From: a virus
Length of the DNA: 44,714 nucleotides
Direction: 5' to 3' (one strand)
IMG/VR virus record: IMGVR_UViG_3300043395_002030
Location: 1-44,714 of that record
Numbering within the stretch: position 1 is the stretch's first letter; every line of letters begins with the position of its first letter. The notes below the pieces were generated by a model that saw only the letters and a program-made list of their open reading frames with translations, had not been told where the DNA came from and ran no database searches. The translations under genes were made by a program, and so were the position numbers. Below, one piece after another: positions 1-12,100 of this stretch.

Positions 1-3000
1 ATAGAAAATATTTTGTTCACATTAAAGATAAGGTATTTTCTAAAGAACGTCAATTAATGTTGATTTCGGTTCTCCACGATGGATCCAATATATTCTCGAA
101 TCAATATGCAAAAGTCAATACTTATAGAGATCTTGGGTCTTTTGATTTTAAAATTTCTGGATTAGATTTACAATTGCTTTATTATCCAATTGATTTTGAA
201 GTAAATGATTATAATGTTTCTCACGTTTCTTACGGATTAGAAGATACATTCTCTGGTATTGGAACAGTTTCTCTAGGAGATTCTGTAAACATTGTAACTG
301 ATAGTATAGAAATTCAGTCTGGAATAACCACAACTGTTGTTGGAATTGCATCAACATATAGGTCTTCTAAGATTTTAGTTCTTGTAAATGATGTAAATAA
401 CAGTCTTTATCAATCAAATGAACTTAGTGTTCTTTTTGATGGTACTGATGTTAACCTGTTGGAGTATGGTCAACTTTCTAATGACAATCTGACCTCATTT
501 GGATCCCCTGGTATAGGAACCTATGTGGTTTATTATGATGCACCTTCATCATCAATTAATGTTGATTTTGTCCCAAGAGTTGGATTGGGTGTATCTTTGA
601 TAGCAAACACTGTTTGCGTATCAATATCAAACACATCTTCAGTTGGAGTTGGAACAACAGTTTTACAAACTGGTGATCTCAATTCTACAGTTACTTCAAT
701 AGCTTCTACTACGGCTCCAGTTCAAGTTCAAATTTCTCAGTTCCAATCTCCACACGAATCTTCATATTGTATTGTAAGTATTGAAGATCTTACAAATAAC
801 CAATATAGAATGTCGGAGGTTGTTTCAATAACTGATGATGATAATGCATATTTTGTTGAATATGGAATTATTGAAACTGGAAGTGGAATTGGAACGATTG
901 GAATAGGCACAACTACTTCAAATAAAGTAAATCTTTATTTTACTCCTAATGCAAATACAGAGACTCAAGTTAGAGTTTTCCAAAATTCTCTCAGTCTTCA
1001 AGATGATGAAATTGAATTTGCATTAATAGACCTTAATAATGGTGAAATTGAGTCTGGTTATGGAGAGTATACTGGTACTGAAAAATCAGTCAGAAAAGAT
1101 TTCAATTTAACCCATAAAGGAAATCAAATTTTTGAGCGTTCATTTGTTGGTAGTAGTTCAACAACAGTTGATGTTGCTACAAACACTATTTTGATTCCAA
1201 ATCACTTCTTTGTAACTGGGGAAAAACTAACTTATACACCACCATCTTCAAATGTAGAAAATGCTATCGGAATTGCATCAACATCTTTTGCTGGAATTGG
1301 AACTACTTCCCTTCTTCCATCTACAGTTTATGCTATTAAAGTTGATGAGGCAAAGATTAAACTTGCCAGATCAGCACAAGATGCTTTATCTGAAGTAGCA
1401 ATACCACTTAATTTCACAAGTGTTGGAATAGGAAGTAATCATATACTTACTTCATCCAATCAAAACTCTAGAGTATTAATTAGTATTGATAATTTCATTC
1501 AATCCCCTATAGTATCAACAGCAGTTACTACAAGTTTGGCATCAACTATTACAAGTTTTGATGCTAGATTGAATTTTGCTGGAATCACTTCATTCTATGG
1601 TGGTGATTTAATCAAGATTGGTAATGAAATAATGAAAATCAACACCGTTGGTTTTGGTTCTACAACAGTTGTATTGGTAGATAGACCTTGGATGGGAACT
1701 GTATCAGCAGCACACTCATCTGGATCTTTGATCACAAAAGTTAATGGTAACTACAATATTGTTAATAATAAGATTTATTTTGTAGACGCCCCTGAAGGAA
1801 ACACTCCGATAGGTTCTACAACAAATCCACCAAATGAGAGAGACTGGACTGGAATAACGACAAGTTCAAAATTCCATGGAAGATCTTTTATAAGGTCTGG
1901 AACTATAAATTCAACGGTTGATACTTATTCGACTAACTACATTTTTGATGATATTTCTCATCAATTTATTGGAACGGTGGATGATTTTGATCTTAAGGTA
2001 AATTCGCAAAATGTTACGGGAATTGCTACAGATAATGCTATTGTTCTGATAAACGGAATATTCCAAGAACCACAAGGTGATCAAATAGCAACCAAAGACT
2101 ATATTATTCAGGAAACTGCAGGAATTACTAGTATAACATTTACAGGTTCTCCAGCATCTGTCCTTTCAGATCCAAACAGTGCTAGTGTACCTATCGGAGG
2201 TGTTATCATTGCTGTAGGGTCTACAGGAGGTCTTGGATATCAACCTCTAGTATCTGCAGGAGCTACTGCAATAGTATCTGGATTGGGCACTATCAGTTCC
2301 TTCGGAATTGGTACTATAGGTTCTGGATACAGAGGTTCATCATCATACGAAATTGAAACTGTAGTAAACCATCCAATCGGAATTGGAAGCACTGTACTTT
2401 ACATCGCAAACCAAAATGGAGTTTTTGGAAAACTTAATTTCTCAACATCAAATTCAATTAGTGTCGGAGACATTAAGGCTGCAAACATTGTAAGTATTGG
2501 CAACACTTTTGTAAGAATCAATGTAGCATCTGCTTCTACTGTAGGAGTTGGAACTTCCAATACCGCAGTTGTACGGTTAAATTCCCCAACATCTGGTATT
2601 GTAAACATTGGCGTTCAAACTTCATATGGAAATAAAAATTATGAGACGTTTATTGGATTTACCACTGTAACAAATGGGCATATTTCAACTAGTATTGTAA
2701 TTACAAATCCAGGAACAGGATTTACATCATCTCAACCTCCTATTGTTCTCATTGATTCACCATTACCTTATTCAAATATTCCACTGATTTATAGTTCGTC
2801 TTCACCTGGAAATGGAATTGGATCTGAAGCTAAGGTTGATATTATTGTAGGTCAGGGTTCTAGTGTAATTAATTTTGAAATTACAAATACTGGTTATGCA
2901 TATGGAAATACAGAACTTCTTACTGTTCCCGTTGGTGGATTAACAGGAATTCCTACAAATCCAAGCATTCCTTTCTCAGAATTTAGATTGAATATAGAAA

Positions 3001-4577
3001 GAGTTTTCTATGATGAGTTTGCTGGTTGGAACGTTGGCCAACTTCAAGTATTAGATAGTTTTGAAAGATTCTTTGATGGAACCAGAAAAGTGTTCCAGTT
3101 GAGATTAAATAACAGTCCAGTTACCATACGAGCTAAAAAAGGATCTAATATTAGCGTAAGAGACACATTACTCATCTTTATTAATGATATTTTACAGGTT
3201 CCTGGCGAATCTTATCAATTCAATGGAGGTAGTTTTATTACCTTTACTGAGGCTCCAAAAGGACCTGTTGAAAATATTCCAAATTCTGGTGACAAGTGCA
3301 AGGTAGTTTTCTATAGAGGAACATCGCAGGTTGACGTTGTTGACGTTGATATAGTTGAAACTATAAAAGAAGGTGATGATTTAACTATTGTTAAAAATAA
3401 AAATACCTGTGCAAATTCCACAACTCAGGAGGAAAGAGTAGTAACTCTTGTTGAATCTACAGATTCTGTTTACACTACTCCATATAATGGTGTTGGAATA
3501 TCAAATGATCCAAATTGCTTAAGACCAGTTACTTGGTGTAAGCAAACTAGTGATTTAATTATTAATGGAAAAGTAGTAAGTAAGGCAAGATCTTTATATG
3601 AACCTCTTGTAAATCCAACCACAAATATCATTCAATCAGTTGGTTCAGCATCAACTCAAATATTTGTAGAGAGTGTAAAAACTTTCTTTGATCCAAATAA
3701 TGAAGTTCCAGGAAACGTTAAACAAAAAACTATAGAACTTATATCTCAAGAAGATTTGGTCGGAGCTGCTGCAACTGCTTCAGTTTCTATTGCTGGAACT
3801 ATAACTAACATTTATATTTCGAATGGTGGTGTAGGATATAGCACATCTCCAGATGTTGTTATTTCTTCACCAATAGGAATTGGAACTACAGCAATCGTAA
3901 CCTCAGTTATAAGTGGAGGATCAGTAACCTCAATTTCTATTGTTAATGCTGGAACGGGGTATTCTTCAATTGATCCCCCATCAATTTTAATTGCTCCACC
4001 AACCATAAAACTAGAAAAGAATGTCGTTTCAAGTTATGAAGGTGATTTTGGTGTTATAGTTGGCGTAACAACAACATCTGTAGGAGTTGCTTCAACTGGA
4101 TTAGTTTTTGATCTGTTCATACCTTTAAATTCCTATATCAGAAATTCTACAGTGACTGGATCAGGATCTACAAATATCAGTGGAATACAGACTGGATTCT
4201 ACTTTACAGTTCATAACTCTAATATAGGAAGTGGATTCACCTCTCTCTATCAAAATGGTTCCGTTCTTGGAATTGGAACTCAATGCTTAGATAATGTTTA
4301 TGAGGTTGCCGCATCATCAATTGAGCAGAGAAACATCCAGGGAATAGGTTTAACAAATGTTAGAAGGGTCACTGTTAGTGTCTCATCTTTTGATTCCTTT
4401 GTCGGTTCATCTCTAACAAGTTTTTATGGAGAATATTCCTGGGGTAGAATCAACCTTGGTTCAAGATCTGATACCTTGGAATTTAATGCATATACCACAA
4501 ATGGTTCTACTGGAATAAGTACATCTGCAATTGTTAGAAGAGTATTCCCGCTCAAGTCTTCTGATTATAACCCATAA
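1..4577 (+). CDS. Giant beta-rich virion protein at the gene 7 position (5' partial)
   Basis: The frame is open from base 3 with no stop before the first ATG at base 57, so the true start lies outside the window and at least 1524 residues are visible. The protein is low-complexity and beta-rich, with many short Gly-Ile-Gly-Thr-type turns. Recognisable pieces are an 'IGNEIMKI...VDRPW...HSSGS' module (about bases 1610-1740), paired GxGY repeats (GVGY at 3828, GTGY at 3951), and two segments of the type 'INGIFQEP' (about 2050) and 'FINDILQVPG' (about 3178-3207), which are common in cyanophage fibre and baseplate proteins. It lies directly before gene 8, where T4 has gene 7, the baseplate wedge initiator, so a wedge or peripheral baseplate role is inferred from position. 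I see no clear sequence likeness to T4 gp7 itself. Confidence 0.8.
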   Translation, partial: RKYFVHIKDKVFSKERQLMLISVLHDGSNIFSNQYAKVNTYRDLGSFDFKISGLDLQLLYYPIDFEVNDYNVSHVSYGLEDTFSGIGTVSLGDSVNIVTDSIEIQSGITTTVVGIASTYRSSKILVLVNDVNNSLYQSNELSVLFDGTDVNLLEYGQLSNDNLTSFGSPGIGTYVVYYDAPSSSINVDFVPRVGLGVSLIANTVCVSISNTSSVGVGTTVLQTGDLNSTVTSIASTTAPVQVQISQFQSPHESSYCIVSIEDLTNNQYRMSEVVSITDDDNAYFVEYGIIETGSGIGTIGIGTTTSNKVNLYFTPNANTETQVRVFQNSLSLQDDEIEFALIDLNNGEIESGYGEYTGTEKSVRKDFNLTHKGNQIFERSFVGSSSTTVDVATNTILIPNHFFVTGEKLTYTPPSSNVENAIGIASTSFAGIGTTSLLPSTVYAIKVDEAKIKLARSAQDALSEVAIPLNFTSVGIGSNHILTSSNQNSRVLISIDNFIQSPIVSTAVTTSLASTITSFDARLNFAGITSFYGGDLIKIGNEIMKINTVGFGSTTVVLVDRPWMGTVSAAHSSGSLITKVNGNYNIVNNKIYFVDAPEGNTPIGSTTNPPNERDWTGITTSSKFHGRSFIRSGTINSTVDTYSTNYIFDDISHQFIGTVDDFDLKVNSQNVTGIATDNAIVLINGIFQEPQGDQIATKDYIIQETAGITSITFTGSPASVLSDPNSASVPIGGVIIAVGSTGGLGYQPLVSAGATAIVSGLGTISSFGIGTIGSGYRGSSSYEIETVVNHPIGIGSTVLYIANQNGVFGKLNFSTSNSISVGDIKAANIVSIGNTFVRINVASASTVGVGTSNTAVVRLNSPTSGIVNIGVQTSYGNKNYETFIGFTTVTNGHISTSIVITNPGTGFTSSQPPIVLIDSPLPYSNIPLIYSSSSPGNGIGSEAKVDIIVGQGSSVINFEITNTGYAYGNTELLTVPVGGLTGIPTNPSIPFSEFRLNIERVFYDEFAGWNVGQLQVLDSFERFFDGTRKVFQLRLNNSPVTIRAKKGSNISVRDTLLIFINDILQVPGESYQFNGGSFITFTEAPKGPVENIPNSGDKCKVVFYRGTSQVDVVDVDIVETIKEGDDLTIVKNKNTCANSTTQEERVVTLVESTDSVYTTPYNGVGISNDPNCLRPVTWCKQTSDLIINGKVVSKARSLYEPLVNPTTNIIQSVGSASTQIFVESVKTFFDPNNEVPGNVKQKTIELISQEDLVGAAATASVSIAGTITNIYISNGGVGYSTSPDVVISSPIGIGTTAIVTSVISGGSVTSISIVNAGTGYSSIDPPSILIAPPTIKLEKNVVSSYEGDFGVIVGVTTTSVGVASTGLVFDLFIPLNSYIRNSTVTGSGSTNISGIQTGFYFTVHNSNIGSGFTSLYQNGSVLGIGTQCLDNVYEVAASSIEQRNIQGIGLTNVRRVTVSVSSFDSFVGSSLTSFYGEYSWGRINLGSRSDTLEFNAYTTNGSTGISTSAIVRRVFPLKSSDYNP

Positions 4578-4581
4578 ATAA
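4573..4581 (+). promoter_or_regulatory. Candidate T4-type late promoter before gene 8
   Basis: CATAAATAA matches the core ATAAATA of the late promoter read by gp55. It is built on the TAA stop codon (4575-4577) of the upstream gene and sits about 16 bases before the ATG of gene 8. Confidence 0.5.
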
Positions 4582-4596
4582 AGAAAAAAACAAAAA

Positions 4597-6156
4597 ATGT
4601 CCGCTATAATCACTGACCAAATTCGTATATTAAATGCTAAAAATTTTGTAGCTGGAGTTGGATCAGTTTCTAACTCCTACTACACTTTTATTGGACTTCC
4701 AAATCCAACTGATATTGATACAGAATGGAATGTGACGCCTCCATCTCCAATTGATAATGTTAATCAATTGAACGAATATTGGGACACTATGATCGGATTG
4801 AAAAGAGTAACTGAAGGCGATGTTACTCAAGTAGTTAGAAAAAATGTTTGGACTTCTGGACAAACATATAGTATGTACAGACACGATATCAGTGCGTTGA
4901 ATCCAAATCCAACTGATAATGAAACAAATCTGTATAATAGTAACTATTATGTTCTGAATAGTGATTATAGAGTTTATGTTTGCATTCATAATGGAGCATC
5001 CCCAGAAAACAATTTTGAGGGAAATCCATCTTTAGATGAACCAACTTTTACCGATCTAGAACCAAGATCTGCTGGTTCTAGTGGTGATGGTTATTTGTGG
5101 AAATACTTGTACACTATTAAACCTAGTGATCTGATTAAATTTGAATCCACAAATTATATGCCTGTTCCCAAAGATTGGGAAACAAATAATTTATATGCAA
5201 CAGTAAGAGATAATGCATCAACTAGTGGACAACTCAAGGCAGTTATCATTCAAAATAGAGGAGTTGGTTTAGGAACAGCAAACGTATATACAAACGTTCC
5301 AATCAATGGTGATGGAAATGGTGCCACCGCTACAGTTGTAATTAATAATGAGGAAAAAGTAGAGTCTGTTACCATATCCAATGGAGGATCTGGATACACC
5401 TTTGGTACTCTAGATTTAGCATCTGGTAATGTTCCAACTGGATCAACATCTCCCGTTTTCAATATAATTATTCCTCCTCCAGGAGGCCACGGAAAGGATG
5501 TTTATAAAGAACTTGGAGCTTACAATGTTCTGATTTATTCAAGAATTTCTAATAATACTCAGAATCCAGATTTTATAACTGGCAATGAAGTTGCTAGAAT
5601 TGGAATTATAGAAAATCCAAAGTCTTATGGAAGTACAGAAGAACTTTTGAGTAGTGATCAGGCAAGTGCTGTTTATGCTTTAAGATTATCTGGTATTGGA
5701 TATAGTTTTGCTAATTTTATTGCAGATACTGAAATAACTCAAACTATTGGACTTGGTTCTACTGCTGTTGGTAGGGTAATTTCATATGATCAGTCTACAG
5801 GAGTATTGAAATATTGGCAAGATAGGAATCTTGCTGGATTTAACACAAATGGAACAAGAAACACTACTCCAAAATATGGATTTAAACTTCATAGATTTAC
5901 CGCAACTCCAGGAACTGGAGGTTCTCTAACAATTGTTGGGGGAGACACAAGTGGTTTATCCATTACAACTTCTTATACTGGCTTTACAACGGTAATAAAT
6001 AATAGGACATATAATCTTGGGCAGTCTTTTGACAAGGGTGTATCAAATCCAGAGGTTCAAAAGTACACTGGAAACATAATTTATGTAGATAACAGACCTG
6101 CCATAACTAGATCATCAAATCAAAAAGAAGATATTAAAGTCATTTTGCAATTCTAA
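4597..6156 (+). CDS. gp8: Baseplate wedge subunit gp8
   Basis: The N-terminal half has the pattern of T4 gp8. It has a start like 'YYTFIGLPNPT', then 'TPPSPIDNVNQLNEYWDTM', then 'SGDGYLWKYLYTIKPSD', which matches the T4 gp8 'GDGYVWEYLFEIPP' region, followed by the 'MPVPKDW' segment. gp8 is a component of the six baseplate wedges. At 519 residues it is longer than T4 gp8 (334 residues). The extra length lies in the C-terminal half and includes a GxGY beta repeat (GSGY at residue 264) and a 'STAVGRVISYD' module also seen in gp14. The gene follows its upstream neighbour by 19 bases and precedes the DUF4815 gene by 6, so it is in a late structural operon. The family call is firm; the function of the inserted beta modules is unknown. 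Confidence 0.88.
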   Translation: MSAIITDQIRILNAKNFVAGVGSVSNSYYTFIGLPNPTDIDTEWNVTPPSPIDNVNQLNEYWDTMIGLKRVTEGDVTQVVRKNVWTSGQTYSMYRHDISALNPNPTDNETNLYNSNYYVLNSDYRVYVCIHNGASPENNFEGNPSLDEPTFTDLEPRSAGSSGDGYLWKYLYTIKPSDLIKFESTNYMPVPKDWETNNLYATVRDNASTSGQLKAVIIQNRGVGLGTANVYTNVPINGDGNGATATVVINNEEKVESVTISNGGSGYTFGTLDLASGNVPTGSTSPVFNIIIPPPGGHGKDVYKELGAYNVLIYSRISNNTQNPDFITGNEVARIGIIENPKSYGSTEELLSSDQASAVYALRLSGIGYSFANFIADTEITQTIGLGSTAVGRVISYDQSTGVLKYWQDRNLAGFNTNGTRNTTPKYGFKLHRFTATPGTGGSLTIVGGDTSGLSITTSYTGFTTVINNRTYNLGQSFDKGVSNPEVQKYTGNIIYVDNRPAITRSSNQKEDIKVILQF

Positions 6157-6162
6157 AGAATT

Positions 6163-9100
6163 ATGCCTCAACAAACTAATCTTAACGTCTCTCCATATTT
6201 TGATGACTTTCATCAACCAGATATTGGAGGAAAAGACAAGGGTTACTATAAGGTTTTATTCAAGCCAGGGTATCCTATTCAGGCAAGAGAATTAACGACT
6301 TTACAATCTTTAATTCAAAATCAAATTGAAAGATTTGGTGACCATATTTTTAAAGAAGGTGCCAAGGTAATTCCTGGTCAAACAACTTATATTGGCCAGT
6401 ACAATGCCGTAGAAATCAATAATACATTTTTGGGGACTGAAGTATCTTCTTATATCTCATCTTTGGTTGGAAAGAGAGTTCGTGGAGAAACATCTGGAGT
6501 AAGAGCTCAAGTAGAAAACTATTTGACTTCTGTAGATTCTGAAAGAGGAAATGCAACTCTGTATGTAAGTTATCTGAATTCTGGAACATCAGATAATGCA
6601 GTTTCATCTTTTGTAGATGGTGAAAATTTAATTCTTGAGGAGACTATTTCTCTCTCAAATATAATTTTACTGGAAAATGAACCCTTTGCGTCTACAATCC
6701 CTACTAATTCAACATCACTAGGATCTGCCTTTAAAGTTTCTGAAGGTGTTTATTACCTTAGAGGTTATTTTGTTGCTGTTGATACACAAACTATCATACT
6801 AGATCAGTATACCAATGAACCTGATTATAGAATTGGTTTTACTGTTTTAGAAGAAATTGTAACATCTGATGTAGATGAATATCTAACTGATAATGCACAG
6901 GGATTTAATAACTATGCAGCGCCTGGAGCAGATAGACTAAAAATAACAGCTGTATTAGACAAGAAAGGTTTAGACGAATTAAACGTAGATAATTTTATAG
7001 AAATTGCTCAGATTCAAAGAGGTGTCGTTAGGAATGTACCTAATGATACTCAATATAACCTTATTAACGATAAGTTTGCAAAGAGAACTTTTGAAGAATC
7101 TGGTGATTATTATGTTCAAAGATTTGATGTTACCTGCACAGAGTCGTTAGATGATGGTCTTGGAAATAATGGAATTTATAAAGAAGGATCTTTAACGTAT
7201 CAAGGAAATGTACCTTCGGAAGATCTTTTAGTATATAAAGTATCCCCAGGAAAAGCATATATTAGGGGATATGAAGTTGAAGTTCAAGCTCCAACATTTT
7301 TAGATGCTCCAAAACCAAGAACTAAAAAGAGTTCAGGAACTCAATCTTTACAATATTCAACTGGACCAACTTTAAAGTTAAACAAAGTTTTTGGTGGTCC
7401 AACTATTGGTGTCGGAAATACTTATTTTGTAGAATTGAGAAGTGATAGAATAGGAGTTGATTCATCAGTAGGTGCTGGTGATACCATTGGAATCGCAAGA
7501 GTTTTTGATTATGCGTTGGAAAGTGGATCTTATAATGCTTCAAACTTAGCATTAAACGAGTGGGAAATTTCTCTATATGATATCCAATCATTCACAAAAG
7601 TCACTCTGAATGAGCCAATCACCTTAAGCGTTCCAACTTATGTTGAAGGAAAGGCAAGTGGCGCTGTTGGTTATCTATATCAGAGTGTATCAAACTCAAA
7701 ATCTTTAAATCTATACAATGTTAATGGTGAATTTTTCGATAATGAGAGTTTTAGATTCAATGGAATAGAAAAATCTCATATTTCTGTTGCAACTACTTCT
7801 TATGGACTGAAAGACGTTAGATCAATTCGTGGTGTAAATTCATCAGGAAAAGTTTTTAGCGGTGACTGCATCCCATCAGATTTTCTTGTTGTCGGTATTG
7901 CTTCAATTAGTGCAGCAACTCCAGCAGGAATCAGTACAGTTACAATTCCAAGTCTAAATTATGTCAATAGTTTCCAAGTCGGAAATTATGTGAAATTCAC
8001 AAATACTAGTAATACAAGAGGATTACCCAACTTTGCAAAAGTTGCTAGTATAATTAGCGATACGCAAGCAACTAAATTAACTATTTCTGGAATAACAACT
8101 GTAACAGGAGTATGTGAAGGATTTCCTCCAACATCAAATATATCCGTTTCAGATTTTACTCTGATTGGAACAAAATTAGATGCTTCATCTGATAATAGTT
8201 TATTTACGGTACTATCAAATCAAAATGTTTCTAACGTTGATTTAACAGAGTCAAATCTAGTAATTAGAAAAAATCAAACTGTCAATATTACAAGCAATTC
8301 TACTGATATTTTAACTGCAGGAACAAATGAAACATTCTTACCTTTTGATGAGGAAAGATATTCTTTAGTTAGATCAGATGGTATTATTGAACCACTTGGA
8401 GCAGAAAAATTTGAAAGATCTGCAGATGGAAAGACTATTAAATTCTATAATTTATCAGTTGCATCAGATACAGGGGCTAATTTAATTACTACTCTGAAGA
8501 AAATAAATGTAACTTCAAAAATTAAGAGAAAAAATAGAGTTAATACTCTAATTGTAAGTAAATCAAATCTAAGTTCTTCTGGAATTGGAACTACAACCAG
8601 AAATGACGGTCTTGATTATGGATCAGGATTATATCCATACGGAACAAGAGTTCAAGACAAAGAGATTTGTTTGAATGTTCCAGATATTATCAGAGTTTAT
8701 GGTATCTTCGAATCCTATGATACTTCCGATCCATCAGCACCGAGGGTTGTTCTTTCATCTCTAACAACACCTTCCACAAAGAATACAGAACTCATTATTG
8801 GCGAAAAATTTGTTGGACAAACAAGCGGTGCTCAAGCTGTTTGTGCAGAAAAAATTACAGGAAGTGACAATGAAATATCTTTTGTTTACCTGAACGATCT
8901 TTCATTTATTCCGGATGAAGTAGTTAAATTTGAAGAATCTGGTTATGATGGTGTAGTATCATCTATTAATATTTCCAGCAAAAATATAACAAAATCATAT
9001 ACATTTAATAATGGTCAAAAAGAAACATTCTATGATTATGGAAAAATTATCAGAACTGAAGATTCTTTAGAACCACAAAAGAAAATAAAAGTATATTTTG

Positions 9101-12100
9101 AAAATGCATATTTTGATACTCAAGACACTGGTGATATCACTACAGCAAATTCATACGAACTGTTTGATTATCGCACAGAAGTTCCATATTTTAATGGAAT
9201 CAGAAGCACTGACATTCTTGACATAAGACCAAGAGTTTCTGATTATACGGTTTCCTCTGGGGCAAGATCGCCATTTGAGTTTAATGGTAGAGTATTTACA
9301 CAAACAGGTAATAGCTCGACAAATATCCTTGCTTCCGACGAAGACATTACTTTATCTTATGAATATTATCTACCAAGAATAGATAGAATTTTCCTATCAA
9401 GAGACGGCAAATTCAGTATTCAACAAGGAATTCCCGACGATATTCCAAATTCTCCTCAATCAGTTGATGAATCATTAGAAATTGCAAAGATTGCACTCCC
9501 ACCATTCTTATACGAGACTAAAAAAGCAACTGTTACATCTTTCTCATACAAGAGATATCAGATGTCTGATATCGCAAAACTTGAGACAAGAATTAAAAAT
9601 CTTGAGTATTACTCGACTCTTTCTTTACTAGAAACTGATACCTCTAACTTGTTTATTTCTGATGCAAATGGTCTGAATAGATTTAAATCTGGATTCTTTG
9701 TTGACAATTTCTCATCTCTTGCGACTCAAGAAACGAGAATAGGAATTAGAAATTCTATTGATCCTTTCAGAGGAGAATTGAGACCCTCTCACTATACAAA
9801 TGCTATTGATCTTTTAATTGGAACTAAAGGTACAGTAGGTTTAGGTGTTACTTCAAATGAAGATTTTGTAAATCTTAGAAAAGAAGATATCCAAGGAACT
9901 AATATAACAAAAGTTGGAGATATTATTTGTTTAGATTATTCTGAAGTTGAATGGTTGAATCAACCATATGCAACTAGAGTTGAAAACGTAACTCCATATA
10001 TTATTTCTTTCTGGGAAGGAACAATTGAATTAAATCCATCTTCAGATATTTGGATTGATACTGTAAGAATTGAACCAAAGACGATTCAAATTGAAGGTGA
10101 CTACTTAGCTACACTAAACCAACTTTCTCAGACAGCGGGAGTAAACCCACAAACAGGTATTGGACCTGTAATTTGGGGTTCTTGGACTACCTTAGGATTT
10201 GGTCAACCACGTTGGGTTGATGCTCGTCCGGCTTCTCAAGGAGGAACTCCAGAATCAATAGCAACAACTACTAGATTTGGTAGTTGGAATGCGGGTGTTG
10301 GACCTGGAGGAACTTTGTTAGGTCCAAAACAGTGGATTGGTACAAGTGCAGAACCATTTGCAAATGGGACTATTCCAACTACGGGATTGTATGTTCAAGT
10401 TGTTGATGCAATCAGACAGAGAGTTGGAACACAAACTATAGTAAGAGAAGTTTTTGAATCAAAATCTCTTGGTGATGCTGTAGTTTCTGTTGATCTCATT
10501 CCATATATGAGATCGAGAAATGTCCAATTTACCGCAAAGAGATTTAGACCAAATTCTCGTGTTTATGCATTCTTTGACGGTAGAGACGTAAACGATCTTT
10601 GTTTCTCCAAACTTCTACAAATTACAATGTCATCTGGAACTTTCCAGATTGGAGAAACTGTAGTTGCTTATCCCGCTAATGCAAATCTAAACACACAACC
10701 ATCTACTAATCCTGAGATTAGATTTAGAGTAGCAAAATCAAATCACAAGTACGGCCCCTTCAATGATCCATCTGACATATACACAACAAATCCATACAAT
10801 ACAAATCAAACAATACCTGCGACATATTCTTCAACTTCAACAATTTTAAACATTGATACCGCTTCTCTAGCAACACAATCACAAGGTCAATACTTTGGAA
10901 TCGTAAAGACTGGATATAAGTTAAAAGGTCTCACTAGTGGTGCAACAGCAACAGTTGTAAATACTCAACTAGTGACTGACAATATTGGAACAATTATTGG
11001 TTCTTTCTTCATTCCAAATCCAAATACTACATCAAATCCAAAATTTGATGTAGGACTAAAAACCTTCAAACTTACAAGTATTGCAAACAATAATCCAATA
11101 CCAGGAGAAGCACTCAGTAGTGGTGAAGAGAAGTTCTTATCCACAGGAACTGTCCAAACTGTACAAGAAAAAATTGTTTCAGTAAGAAATGCTAGAGTTG
11201 AAACAACCACAACAACTCAAACTGAGACTTCGGAGGCATTTACTGGTCTATACATTGACCCACTAGCGCAATCATTTGCTTGTGATGATGTAACTGGTGT
11301 TTTCTTAACCAAAGTAGATGTTTACTTTAAAACAAAAGATTCTCAGTTACCAGTAACTTGCCAAATTAGAACTATGGAGCTAGGAACTCCAACAAGAACA
11401 GTTCTACCATTCAGTGAAGTTGTTTTAGAACCTGACAAAGTTAATTTATCTAATGATGGTTCTGTTGCAACAACATTTACCTTTGAGTCGCCCGTTTACT
11501 TGGAAGGAAGACAAGAATACGCAATTGTTCTTCTTTCAAACTCAACTTCATATACTGTTTGGATTTCTAGACTTGGAGAAGTTGATATTAGAACTGCCAA
11601 CGGTCCAGAATCATCTCAAGTAATTGTATCAACACAACCTACTCTTGGATCTCTATTTAAATCACAAAACGCATCTACCTGGACTCCAAGCCAGTTTGAA
11701 GATCTGAAGTTTAAACTATACAGAGCTGAATTTGTAACTACTCCAGGAACAGTTAATTTCTATAATCCAATTCTAAATGAAGGAAATGCACAAATTCCTA
11801 CATTAACTAGAAATCCACTAGATTTAATTTCTTGTAAGGTTAGAGTCGGATTGGGATCAACGGTTCAAGATTCTACTCTAACTGTTGGAAATAGAATTCT
11901 ACAATCAAGCACTAATGCTACTGGTGTTTATGTCGGTGCTGTTGGTCTTGCCACCGATCTTTCTATTATCAATGCAGGTGTTGGATATACTCCCGCAACT
12001 GGTGGAACAACTTATACTAATGCTTCTCTAACGTCTGTAACTGGTAGTGGAAGAAACGCTACGGCCAATATTACCATTGTAAATGGTGTTGCAGTAGCAG

